Shown piece after piece: positions 46,579 to 55,374 of a stretch of 64,000 nt of DNA (positions are counted from its first letter, which is position 1; each line of letters starts with the position of its first letter). Position numbers and translations under genes: made by a program. The notes below the pieces were generated by a model, which did not search any database, had not been told where the DNA came from, and saw nothing but the letters and a program-made list of their open reading frames with translations. The stretch comes from Deltaproteobacteria bacterium Ga0077539. GTDB taxonomy: Bacteria; Myxococcota_A; Polyangia; Polyangiales; Ga0077539. The stretch spans positions 1-64,000 of the forward strand of contig LNEO01000206.1 of assembly GCA_001465015.1 (NCBI GenBank), in the 5' to 3' direction.

Positions 46579-49037
46579 CGTCGCGACCAAGGAAAAATAG
46601 GCGTGTAGTCGGTAGGAACCACGTTGGTAGAATGCACACACTTTCCGTCGTCGAGATCCTCCAGTTGTTGTGGCCTTCCTTGAGGGTCGACGTCCATCGG
46701 CGTCGGGCGAACTGAGGGTCCCAGCCAGTCGCTGCTCGGTCGCCAAGGGATTACTAGATCGCGATCGTGCATCTCGAAGTGCAAGTGGGGAGTGGCTGAG
46801 ATCCCAGTTGAATCCATGATCGCTAGCATTGCTCCTTGTGGAACGAGTTGAAACAACGACATGCCTGAAGGTCGAGGGTCGAGATGCAGGTATCGGCTGG
46901 CGTAGCGGCCGAAGAGCCGAAGTCGACGCGCTTCGTTCTGGCGGTCTTCGTACAAAGCCTCGTTGAACGGGTCGTATGGAGCCTGGCCTGCTTGCTCCTG
47001 GCGTCGCCGACCCGCTCCTCCATCGCCACCGATCGGACGATCAACCGCTCCGCTCGCAAGCTGCGATCCCGCCTCACCCGCGGCTACGCGAACTCGCCCG
47101 CGGGGCGGCGAAACCGTTGTGAGAGCGGCAACGGCTGCGACTCCGCGAGCGCCCGCGATGGCGTTCCGTCGGGTACTATCGAGGTTGTTGCGGAACTGCG
47201 TGGCAGCTCCGGGAACGAATCCGGAGAACACAGTGTCACCGCGTGCACTCGATGAGGGAACGGCGCCTGCTTGAGAAATCAACCGCGCAAGCAAGTGGAA
47301 GTCATTGATGTCTAGATGAATCATCTCGACGTAGTTCGTCGTGTCGACGGCAGGTTGAAAGGGAGTGGTTGCCGTGGCACGTACTTCAGGGCGGTAGGCG
47401 AGATTTCTCTGGTTCAGCAGGTTAAGTCTGACAACAATCCCATCGGCTACGGCGCACGCTGGAGACTGATTCGAGAGATTCAGAAACGGAAGACCTCGCT
47501 GAAAGCGAACGAAGTCGATCGCAAAGAACGCATCTACAAAGTCCCGGGTCGCAACGTGGCCACCTCCGCCGTAGTAGAACCCCCGAATGCCAAATCCGCA
47601 CGCGTCACGGGAAGAATGGTACGCGAGCGGAATCCACAGTACGAACGCCGCTGGAATGAAGTACGCATTCGCGTCCTGATTCCATTGCTCTGCAGCATTC
47701 ACCGAAGCTTGGACGGCGGCGGGACCCAAGGCAACCAAGGCCCCCAGGAGGAAAAATGGCAATCCTAGCGTTGCGACACCTGTTAACACATCGATGGCCT
47801 CGTTTAGTCCACCGGCCGTGAACGACTGGCCTGCTGGCCATGGGGCCTTGATTGGCAGTTCGAGGTCTTGATTGGTTTCGTGCGGAGTGTGGCCGTGGTG
47901 ATGTTCGTACAGCGCCTGCAACCGAGCGTTCGGCCATCCGTTGCTCACGCCAGTCCACTCCCATCCGTTGACCGTCGATTCAACGATGAACGCGACGGGT
48001 CCCATGAACGTATCTCCCATCCAGCCGTAGGTCCACAGCACAGCTCGACCATTGTTGGCAATAAACTCAGAATCGTCGAGCGTGACACGGGATTTCTCGA
48101 GGTCGATCGACAACACATCAATCGCCTCTGCTCCGTCACAGAACCACCCGTCGCAGGCGGCCACACCCAAAGAAAATCGAAACTTCGAAGCGAGCGCTCG
48201 CAGTTGTTTGCCGTCGCGCTGTTTCAGCGCGTTCTTCAACGCAGCAATCAGCTCGCCCGGTTTTGTTCCAGCGGTCTGTGATGAGGTCGTCATCGCCGCC
48301 AGTCGCTGCTTCGCGATGTAGCGCCAGTCGAGGCTCGGGACTCCGATTCCGTCGGGCGCTTGCGTGGCAGATATGAGCGAGCGGATCACCTCGGATCTCT
48401 TGCCCAGTAACTCGTAGAGATTCGCGATCTCGAGCCATACCCAGACGAGTGACGTATCTGGTTCTCGCATCCGGGTCAGTTCGACCAATGCCTCCACTGC
48501 CTTTTCAAACTGGCCGAGGCGAACGTGACAGGTCGCGATCGACTCGAGCGCACGAGGAGCGATGCTTCGGCCGAATACTGCGACGTCCTGAAAGCGATCC
48601 ACGACGACTCGATACTTCGGAATCGCTTCTTCCCACTCCGCTTCGTAGCGGAAGTTGTCCCCGATCCATAGGGCGAGAATCGGCTCGAGGCCGGTTCCCT
48701 TCCATCTCTCCATTTCTAGTTCGAGGGTGGAGTTCGTGCTGAGAGATTGATGGTAGAGCCGAGCCCAGTAAACGAGCTGCGACGTCTTCGACCAAGCTTC
48801 GCCTACCGACTGCGGAGCTTCCGGGCTGCTCAACGGATTCGTCTCGCCTCCGCATTCGCTCACACAGCCGCAATGGTCGACTTGTCGCACGGCGCGAACT
48901 CTTGGATTCCAAGTCGGGCGAATGGTCCGAATGCGCGTCTCTTCGGGGCCGTACACGGCGCGAACGCGCTTGTCGTGCGATTCGTGAGGCGGAGGGCAAG
49001 AAATGCCCACGCATCGGATGCGGTGTTGGGGCGTCAT
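46575..49037 (-). CDS. TPR-like + TM + M23 peptidase-like protein (putative effector)
   Basis: 820 aa; TPR-like N-half, TM-like 'TLGLPFFLLGALVALGPAAV' and 'YFIPAAFVLWIPLAY', LytM-type C-term 'YLHLDP...LVPQGAMLAIMDSTGISATPHLHFEMHD'. Confidence 0.65.
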   Translation of the reverse strand: MTPQHRIRCVGISCPPPHESHDKRVRAVYGPEETRIRTIRPTWNPRVRAVRQVDHCGCVSECGGETNPLSSPEAPQSVGEAWSKTSQLVYWARLYHQSLSTNSTLELEMERWKGTGLEPILALWIGDNFRYEAEWEEAIPKYRVVVDRFQDVAVFGRSIAPRALESIATCHVRLGQFEKAVEALVELTRMREPDTSLVWVWLEIANLYELLGKRSEVIRSLISATQAPDGIGVPSLDWRYIAKQRLAAMTTSSQTAGTKPGELIAALKNALKQRDGKQLRALASKFRFSLGVAACDGWFCDGAEAIDVLSIDLEKSRVTLDDSEFIANNGRAVLWTYGWMGDTFMGPVAFIVESTVNGWEWTGVSNGWPNARLQALYEHHHGHTPHETNQDLELPIKAPWPAGQSFTAGGLNEAIDVLTGVATLGLPFFLLGALVALGPAAVQASVNAAEQWNQDANAYFIPAAFVLWIPLAYHSSRDACGFGIRGFYYGGGGHVATRDFVDAFFAIDFVRFQRGLPFLNLSNQSPACAVADGIVVRLNLLNQRNLAYRPEVRATATTPFQPAVDTTNYVEMIHLDINDFHLLARLISQAGAVPSSSARGDTVFSGFVPGAATQFRNNLDSTRRNAIAGARGVAAVAALTTVSPPRGRVRVAAGEAGSQLASGAVDRPIGGDGGAGRRRQEQAGQAPYDPFNEALYEDRQNEARRLRLFGRYASRYLHLDPRPSGMSLFQLVPQGAMLAIMDSTGISATPHLHFEMHDRDLVIPWRPSSDWLGPSVRPTPMDVDPQGRPQQLEDLDDGKCVHSTNVVPTDYTPIFPWSRR

Positions 49038-49516
49038 GCGTTTCTCTCCGCCTTCGGTTGAGACGGCGTTTCTAGCCGAATTGAAGCGACGATACGGTTG
49101 AATTCCTCGACTTGGTCGGCGGATCTCGGAGCCGACGTCGAGTACACGATGACGATCAATTCGTGACCAACTGAAAGTGCAATCTGAGTTTGCTCCAGTG
49201 GGTCGGTGTTCGAATTCTCGACTCGTACGCTTCGTTGAAACGCTGGTCGTCCGGCGACCAACATCTCCGTGATCGTCTCGAGGGTGGTCAGCTTGATGGA
49301 CGACTGCGCTGGGATGCTCTGAACAAACAACGCGGCGACCACGGTTGCCACTGGCACTCCGACCGGGATGGCGTGCCGGCTCACCGTAACGGTTGACTTC
49401 GCCTTCGCTCCGCCGGGAACCCAGTCCGTGAGCACAATGATGCTTCGATCCAGAAACCGCGTCGGGACGCTGAATTCACCGAGTTCGAAGAGATCGACTA
49501 CGCGTTCGTTGCTCAT
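49034..49516 (-). CDS. DcrB/DUF1795-like (Eag-type) protein
   Basis: 'GEFSVPTRFLDRSIIVLTDW', 'GRPAFQRSVRVEN...LEQTQIALSVGHELIVIVYSTSAP...EFNRIVASIRLE' fits the DUF1795 pattern; ATGA overlap with next gene. Confidence 0.65.
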   Translation of the reverse strand: MSNERVVDLFELGEFSVPTRFLDRSIIVLTDWVPGGAKAKSTVTVSRHAIPVGVPVATVVAALFVQSIPAQSSIKLTTLETITEMLVAGRPAFQRSVRVENSNTDPLEQTQIALSVGHELIVIVYSTSAPRSADQVEEFNRIVASIRLETPSQPKAERNA

Positions 49517-49538
49517 GAGTGCTGCTCGTTCTCGTTGG

Positions 49539-49910
49539 CTACGGATCGACCCACATTCCTCCGTTAGTCGTGCACGCCATTCGCAGGGGTTGCGGATCTG
49601 CGATAGCACTGCGCGAATACCAGCCAGTGACGGAGAAGCCACCAGAGGCCTGTCGACACCCGCCGACCGAGTTCTCTCTCGAGCAGCCTCCTTCGGTCCA
49701 CTGAAACGAGCTGGTCGGTGCTCCTCCGTCGATGATCAACGGGCGACAGCTTGCTGCGTACAGCCGCTCTTGATCCGAAGTCAACCCTCGGTATTCGATG
49801 CAGACAGCCGCTGGGAGCGGGCTTGTCTGACGGCAGTGAACCAGCCGATCTCCACTCGAACTACAAGCAGACGCCGAGATCAACAGCGTTGCCGCGAAGA
49901 CGCGCATCAT
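49539..49910 (-). CDS. Small lipoprotein
   Basis: 'MMRVFAATLLISASACSSSGD' signal/lipobox. Confidence 0.55.
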   Translation of the reverse strand: MMRVFAATLLISASACSSSGDRLVHCRQTSPLPAAVCIEYRGLTSDQERLYAASCRPLIIDGGAPTSSFQWTEGGCSRENSVGGCRQASGGFSVTGWYSRSAIADPQPLRMACTTNGGMWVDP

Positions 49911-49953
49911 CGAAGTCGCCTTTCGGTAAACAGAACCTCGGAATGCGACTGCA

Positions 49954-51003
49954 TCACCCCACCCTCCACTTCTCTCGAACATACTCACACAGTCGCCCCA
50001 TGGCATCGCTGCTCAACGCCGCGCCGTACGTCGCCGCTTCGAAGATCTCGATGGGCGAATACGCATACAACCCGAAGTAGAACGCGACTGCGAGTCGATA
50101 CAGCGCGTTGTCGGTCGTCCCGGCGCCCGCCGCGACGGTCTTCACCAGATTGCGCCCGTTGTAGATCTCGAGCGTCGTGCCCGATCGGCGAAAGATCATC
50201 AGGTTGGCCACGCCGTCGGTGAAGGTCCCGAAGCCTCCGTACGGAGGGCTCGCCTCTCTCACTCCGCCGCCCCACTGGCTGGCGGTTACGTCATCGCGCC
50301 CGATCCAGAAGCCATCGACGTAGTTCTTGTCGATCACGCGTTCGTACGACACGGTTCCTCCGCCGTAGCGGCGATACACGACCGCGACCGTGAAGTCCCC
50401 GAGCTCGTCGCCGTATCGAGACTCCATGAAGTCGTCGACGCCGTCGAACTTCACCGACGGAAGTCCGTTGAGCGCTCCTCGTTGAAACAGCGGTCGACTC
50501 GTGGATGTGCTCTGCGTGAAGTCGTTGCCGAGCGGACCACTGTCGACCCAGAGGCTCAGCGGCGTGTTGTTCTCTGCGTCCACGATCGCGTCGGCCTTCA
50601 GCCACCAACGCAGGTCCGCGAGCGAAGCGGGCGTGAACCGCGAGTATCGACGACGACGCGCCATCCCTTCGAGCCACACGCTCGCGGTGCTCTGATTGAT
50701 GGCGGTGCAACGAAAGCGCACGTACCGAAGCGGATTGCTCACCGTCCGTGCGAGCACGGCGCTGGAAACTCCGCTCGGCACACGAAACGTCGCCGCGGGA
50801 ATCCAGCCTTCCGAAGTTCGATTCGACATGCCCGTCAGCACCTCGACGAGCAGCCCGTTTGCGTCCGTCGCGGCCAATTCGAGGACGAGGTCGAGCTGAT
50901 CGAAGCACGACACGTCGATGGCCGCGTCGATCTCCTGCACGAGCTCGCTCATGGTGGAGTCGAGCGTGACGGGTGTCGGCGTGAACACGATCTCGAACGG
51001 CAT
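49954..51003 (-). CDS. Paralogous beta-domain protein with C-terminal LamG/concanavalin-like domain
   Basis: N-term 'EIDAAIDVSCFDQLDLVLEL...RYVRFRCTAINQSTASVWLEGMARR'; C-term 'DLRWWLKADAIVDAENNTPLSLWVDSGPLGNDFTQ...GLPSVKFDGVDDFM' LamG-like. Confidence 0.65.
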   Translation of the reverse strand: MPFEIVFTPTPVTLDSTMSELVQEIDAAIDVSCFDQLDLVLELAATDANGLLVEVLTGMSNRTSEGWIPAATFRVPSGVSSAVLARTVSNPLRYVRFRCTAINQSTASVWLEGMARRRRYSRFTPASLADLRWWLKADAIVDAENNTPLSLWVDSGPLGNDFTQSTSTSRPLFQRGALNGLPSVKFDGVDDFMESRYGDELGDFTVAVVYRRYGGGTVSYERVIDKNYVDGFWIGRDDVTASQWGGGVREASPPYGGFGTFTDGVANLMIFRRSGTTLEIYNGRNLVKTVAAGAGTTDNALYRLAVAFYFGLYAYSPIEIFEAATYGAALSSDAMGRLCEYVREKWRVG

Positions 51004-51026
51004 GTCGACCTCGTCCTGCCTTCACG

Positions 51027-51374
51027 TCATCGCCACGAGCGCGCTAGCCCCGTGAGCGTAAACGATCCTCCTCCGCTGGTCACGCTGGCGGAGTACCGAA
51101 CATAGCGAAGGAAATTTCGAACCGTGACCTTCTGGTACGTTCCGGCGACGCTCACCGTGTCGAACGTCGCGGCCGTGACCCAACCCGCGCTCTGCTCCTT
51201 CTGCATCGCTGTGATGATCGAGACCGCCACCGTCGCGCCAGCGGCGAGCTGCTGAACGCCCAACATCAGGTCGAGCTCGTCGTAGCCCGAGACGTCGATC
51301 GCTTCTTCGAGCGTCATCTCTCCCGTGCTCGCCGCAGTGATCGGAAGGTCGCTGAACACGATCTCGTCAGCCAT
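51027..51374 (-). CDS. Paralogous small beta-domain protein, copy 2
   Basis: 'EEAIDVSGYDELDLMLGV...MQKEQSAGWVTAATF...LRYVRYSASVTSGGGSFTLTGLARSWR'. Confidence 0.6.
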   Translation of the reverse strand: MADEIVFSDLPITAASTGEMTLEEAIDVSGYDELDLMLGVQQLAAGATVAVSIITAMQKEQSAGWVTAATFDTVSVAGTYQKVTVRNFLRYVRYSASVTSGGGSFTLTGLARSWR

Positions 51375-51423
51375 GAAGCCCTCCGGATCGTGTGGCGTTC
51401 GCGTGGTTCAGCGCCGTCATGGG

Positions 51424-51816
51424 CTACAGCCTTCGTCCCATGCCAGAGATCATGATCGTCGCGTTCGTCACGGTCGTTAGCGTGATGCGATAGCGCATGT
51501 AGCGGAGCAGCGCCGAGCCGGCGGCTGGCAGCGGCAGCGCCTTCCACGAGTTGGCTGGTCCCGCTGCGGTGAACGATACCGATCCGCACATCACGCCGCC
51601 GCTGTACCAGCTCGCGTCGTCCACGAGGTTCTGCATCGAGGTGAAGATCTCGACGAGGACGCTGCCAAACGTTCCCGCGGACGAGAGCATGCCGACCTGA
51701 AGGTCGATCCGGTCCCACGCGCTGATGTCGATCGCCGTTCGAATGTCTTGCAGCGTCGGGTTCGGGCTCGTCGAACAAATGATCGGTTGTGGGGTGACAA
51801 TGATGACGTCCGCCAT
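51424..51816 (-). CDS. Paralogous small beta-domain protein, copy 3
   Basis: 'RTAIDISAWDRIDLQVGM...TSMQNLVDDASW...LLRYMRYRITLTTVTNATIMISGMGRRL'. Confidence 0.6.
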   Translation of the reverse strand: MADVIIVTPQPIICSTSPNPTLQDIRTAIDISAWDRIDLQVGMLSSAGTFGSVLVEIFTSMQNLVDDASWYSGGVMCGSVSFTAAGPANSWKALPLPAAGSALLRYMRYRITLTTVTNATIMISGMGRRL

Positions 51817-51901
51817 GATCCGTCTCCGTGTGTTGGCGAGGGATCGCAGCGGCGCTCGTCGCAGCTTGCCCGCCCTCTGCTCGATCGTGTTCTGGACGTG
51901 G

Positions 51902-51930
51902 ATTGCAGCGCGAGGAAGAACGCCCGTCAA
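51902..51930 (-). promoter_or_regulatory. Candidate sigma70-like promoter for the accessory operon
   Basis: Minus strand TTGACG-N17-TGCAAT about 85 nt upstream of the ATG at 51816. Confidence 0.35.
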
Positions 51931-52127
51931 GACGAATGGCACGTTTTTTTGCTTAATCCTATTGGTGGAGCTACTCGATGACCCAAAGCACTGTGATTTC
52001 AATGCGCTTTCGCAGTCTGTCTTCGAAGCCGTCGCTCGAGAGGTCGAAGTCGAGACGTCGGGCAGCAATCGTGCACCGCAGCAGGCGCGATTCTCGAGTG
52101 CTCGGACAACAGCCGCGCACCCCCTGA

Positions 52128-54401
52128 TCACGGCGCGAACGACAGTCCGAACCTCTGGTCAACCCGGTCGCCCACCCACACGAAGTCCGCGCTGGGCTGC
52201 GGAGTAAACGAGATGCGCCCGCGATATACGACCGCTCGGCCGACAGCCGCGAGCGTGCTCGCGAACGACGCCGAACCCACGATCAGCTCGGCCCGTCCGT
52301 CTCCAGTCCCGTCCGGGACCAACGCGACCGCGCCGCCGAAGCCTTCGTTGGCCTGCGTTCCCGCGACGAAGCCTGTGCGGAGCATCGTCGTGCCCGACAG
52401 CGTCGGCGTGCCGAACACGACGGTCACACGGCCCGAAGCGATGCTCGACACCACGGCTCGCGGCGCGCCCACGACGAGGTCGCACACGCCGCCTCCGTCG
52501 ATGTCGCGCCCGGCCGCGAGCGAGGTTCCGAGCGCGTCCGCGCCCCCCGCGCTGACGCGAATCGTGAACCGCGCGAGCGGCGGCGTCGCGCTCCCGAGGT
52601 ACACGAGGTACTCGCCAGCGCCGCTCGTCGCGCCGGGCGCACCAACAATCAAGTCGTCCCTCCCGTCGCTGTTGAGATCACCGCACGCGAGCGCAGCGCC
52701 GAAGCGCCCGTTCGCGAGCGCGCCGTTGATCGACTCGACCGACGCGGCCGAGTCGGCCACCCATCGATAGATCAACACGCGACCCTCGGCCGGGCTCAAC
52801 GTGCCTGTGTCTGGCGCGCCGATCACGATCTCTTTGATTCCGTCGCCGTCGAGGTCGCACGCTGAGACGGCGCGACCGAAGTCTCTCGCGCTCGCAGGAG
52901 CAGGGATCACCGCCGCGGGTGGAGCGCTGCCCAACAGCGGCCGCCCCCGTACGACGAGCGCGGACTGTGTCCCGCCTACGAGGATCTCTTCGTCGCCGTC
53001 TGCATCGAGGTCGCCGAGCGCTGCGAGCGAGCGTCCATGGTTGGCCGCGACCGTCGCGCCGACACGCGCGAGAGACAGCGCGTTCATGAGGCTGTTGCCG
53101 CCGTGAACGATGATCAATTGTCCCGTGGTGCCCGGTGCGCCGGCCTCGCCCACGACGAGGTCCACGTTTCCGTCGCCGTCGAAGTCTGCGACTGTTTGTG
53201 AGCTTCCGAATCCCGAGTCTGCCGCGCCCGCGAGCCACGCGCTGTCCTCGTTCGCGGGCCATGTGTTCGGCATGGTCGCTCGATGGTTGAACGCTGCGAC
53301 CGCGCCGATCGAACGACCCACCGGCGCCGTGGACGCCGTCCCCATTCCCACTGCGAGGTCGACGGCGCCGTTGTCGTCGAGGTCGAGCGCTGGTGCCTCT
53401 GCGCAGCCCGTCCCGCTCACCCATAGCGGTCGCATCACGCTCGCGCGGCTCGGGTCGGGCGCTCCATCGACGAACGGCATCACCTGCCAGTACAGCCGCT
53501 GCGGGCGCGTTTGTAGATCCAGCGCCGGCGTCCATCGATCGATCTGCGCAGACGCTTCGATCGTTCCTGCGGCGCACGTTCGACTGGTGCAAACGCGAAT
53601 GTGCGCGGGTTCGCCCGGCCCGAAGCGCCACCGAAACAACGGTCGCCGCCCGCGAACGACCTCGCCCGCGCGCGGTGAGAGCAACACCGGCGGAGGAGCG
53701 AGCACGACGTCCGGCGCATCCGCGGTTGGTTGATCCGTCGCGACGTCCGTCGCAATCACGTCGGACGCGACGTCCATCGCGGCGCTACGGTCCTCGGTGA
53801 CCACGTCGCGCCGCGGTGGTAGCACATCCATGTTCGCTCCGCCGTCCCGCGGAACAGGCGCCACCAAGGGATCGACGCACATCGCGTCGTCGCTGCACGT
53901 CTGGCTGCGCTCTTCGCAAAACGTCGAGATCGTGCACGACGCGAGCGGCGTTCGCGTGCACGAGTCGCTCGGCGCCCCGCAGCGCACGGGGAGAAACACG
54001 CGCTGAACGTTGCTCGCGCCGCGCACGAACCCGAAGCGCAGCCTCCGCGAAAACGACACCGCGGGCGCCGACGTGGTCGCTTCGAGGCGCGCGAGCAAGA
54101 GCACGTCGACGAGGTCTGTGCCGTTCCATCCAGACGGGGGTCGGACGCCGAAGGACGCATAGAAGCTCTCGGTTGTGCCGGGACCTCCGTGCGTCCAGCT
54201 CGTCGCGCATCGAGCAGGGTCGATCGCGTCTCCCTGACGAGCGACGCACACGCGAAGCTCGAAGCGCCGCGCTGGGTCTGCGTCGGTCTCGACGATGACC
54301 TCGACCACCGTCGCAGGCGACCTGCACGCCGCGACGAAGAGCGCGGTCGCGAGGACACCGTGCCGCGCGCTACGTCTCATCGAAGGCCCTTCGCCGCCCA
54401 T
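52128..54401 (-). CDS. FG-GAP (integrin alpha-like) repeat lipoprotein
   Basis: 'LFVAAC' lipobox; repeated 'DFDGDGNVDLVVGEAG', 'DLDGDGIKEIVIGAPD', 'DLNSDGRDDLIVGAPGA'. Confidence 0.85.
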   Translation of the reverse strand: MGGEGPSMRRSARHGVLATALFVAACRSPATVVEVIVETDADPARRFELRVCVARQGDAIDPARCATSWTHGGPGTTESFYASFGVRPPSGWNGTDLVDVLLLARLEATTSAPAVSFSRRLRFGFVRGASNVQRVFLPVRCGAPSDSCTRTPLASCTISTFCEERSQTCSDDAMCVDPLVAPVPRDGGANMDVLPPRRDVVTEDRSAAMDVASDVIATDVATDQPTADAPDVVLAPPPVLLSPRAGEVVRGRRPLFRWRFGPGEPAHIRVCTSRTCAAGTIEASAQIDRWTPALDLQTRPQRLYWQVMPFVDGAPDPSRASVMRPLWVSGTGCAEAPALDLDDNGAVDLAVGMGTASTAPVGRSIGAVAAFNHRATMPNTWPANEDSAWLAGAADSGFGSSQTVADFDGDGNVDLVVGEAGAPGTTGQLIIVHGGNSLMNALSLARVGATVAANHGRSLAALGDLDADGDEEILVGGTQSALVVRGRPLLGSAPPAAVIPAPASARDFGRAVSACDLDGDGIKEIVIGAPDTGTLSPAEGRVLIYRWVADSAASVESINGALANGRFGAALACGDLNSDGRDDLIVGAPGATSGAGEYLVYLGSATPPLARFTIRVSAGGADALGTSLAAGRDIDGGGVCDLVVGAPRAVVSSIASGRVTVVFGTPTLSGTTMLRTGFVAGTQANEGFGGAVALVPDGTGDGRAELIVGSASFASTLAAVGRAVVYRGRISFTPQPSADFVWVGDRVDQRFGLSFAP
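52135..52164. repeat. Right copy of 30-bp direct repeat, overlapping the 3' end of the FG-GAP gene
   Basis: GCGAACGACAGTCCGAACCTCTGGTCAACC; encodes VDQRFGLSFA on the minus strand. Confidence 0.85.
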
Positions 54402-54543
54402 GCGCTCGCGACGCCGCGCGACACGATGCGAGTGCTCACCATCGCGTGAAGGCTATCACCGCGCTGACATCGAAGCGCTCGCGGGGCTTCGACGCGACGA
54501 AGATCGTGCTACCTTTGGAAGCGGACGGCGCAGTCGAGGACGC

Positions 54544-55329
54544 ATGGGAGACGCAAAGCGATCACCACAGCAAGGCCCTTTTCGCGCAGAGCAGCTGAGC
54601 GAAGGGGATCGGTACGAGCTGTCATCGGGCCACGCGATCTATTGCGCTCCATCGGGCGGGCGGCACGGGGGAGCCAACGCCGTCGGCGCGCTGGTGCTCG
54701 GAACCGACCCGAAGGTGACCGAAGTCGGGATCGACGTGGGCTACAGCTCGAAGACCGACGAGCTCCGCGCGCCCGACGTCTCCGTGGGAAACGTCCCCAA
54801 CGAGCCAGGCTGGGTGAAGGGCGCTCCTCCGTTGGCTTTGGAGTATGCCGACCGAGGCACCGACGAGTCCGAGCTCGCCGACAAGATCCGCTCGTTGCTC
54901 GACGCGGGCACGCGCTGGGTGTGGGTCGTGAGGCTCACGGGGGCACGACGCGTGGACGTCTACCAGAAGGACCAGACGCCGAGCACCCGCCGCGAGGGCG
55001 AGTCGCTCGAGGCTTCTGTTCGCAACCTCCTGCAGCGTGGAGGGCTCCCCGCTCTCGATCAGGCGCTCGCGAACAGCCACGAAGCGGGTTTGGAGAAGGG
55101 TCGCGTCGAGGGCCACGTCGAGGGTCGCGTTGAGGGTCGCGTCGAGGGTCGCGTCGAGGGTCGCGTCGAGGGGCAGGCGCTCGCGCTGAGAGAGTCGATC
55201 GCGACGGTCTCCGCTGCGTTCGGCGTCCCGCTGGACGCCCCGAAGGAGGCGCGGCTCGCTGCCTCGTCGGTGAGCGAACTCAAGGCGCTCTTCGAGGCGC
55301 TGCTCCGCGAGCGCGCCTGGCCCGAGTGA
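54544..55329 (+). CDS. Uma2 family (DUF820) PD-(D/E)XK nuclease-like protein
   Basis: 'GYSSKTDELRAPDVSVGNVPNEPGWVKGAPPLALEYADRGTDESELADKIRSLLDAGTRWVWVV', Uma2 core. Confidence 0.8.
   Translation: MGDAKRSPQQGPFRAEQLSEGDRYELSSGHAIYCAPSGGRHGGANAVGALVLGTDPKVTEVGIDVGYSSKTDELRAPDVSVGNVPNEPGWVKGAPPLALEYADRGTDESELADKIRSLLDAGTRWVWVVRLTGARRVDVYQKDQTPSTRREGESLEASVRNLLQRGGLPALDQALANSHEAGLEKGRVEGHVEGRVEGRVEGRVEGRVEGQALALRESIATVSAAFGVPLDAPKEARLAASSVSELKALFEALLRERAWPE
55099..55172 (+). repeat. 12-bp tandem repeat (ggtcgcgtcgag) encoding RVEG units
   Basis: Six near-identical 12-bp units. Confidence 0.85.
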
Positions 55330-55374
55330 AGGCGCGACCGAAGCGCGACAGCCGAGCTGGGTTTCGCTGAGCGC

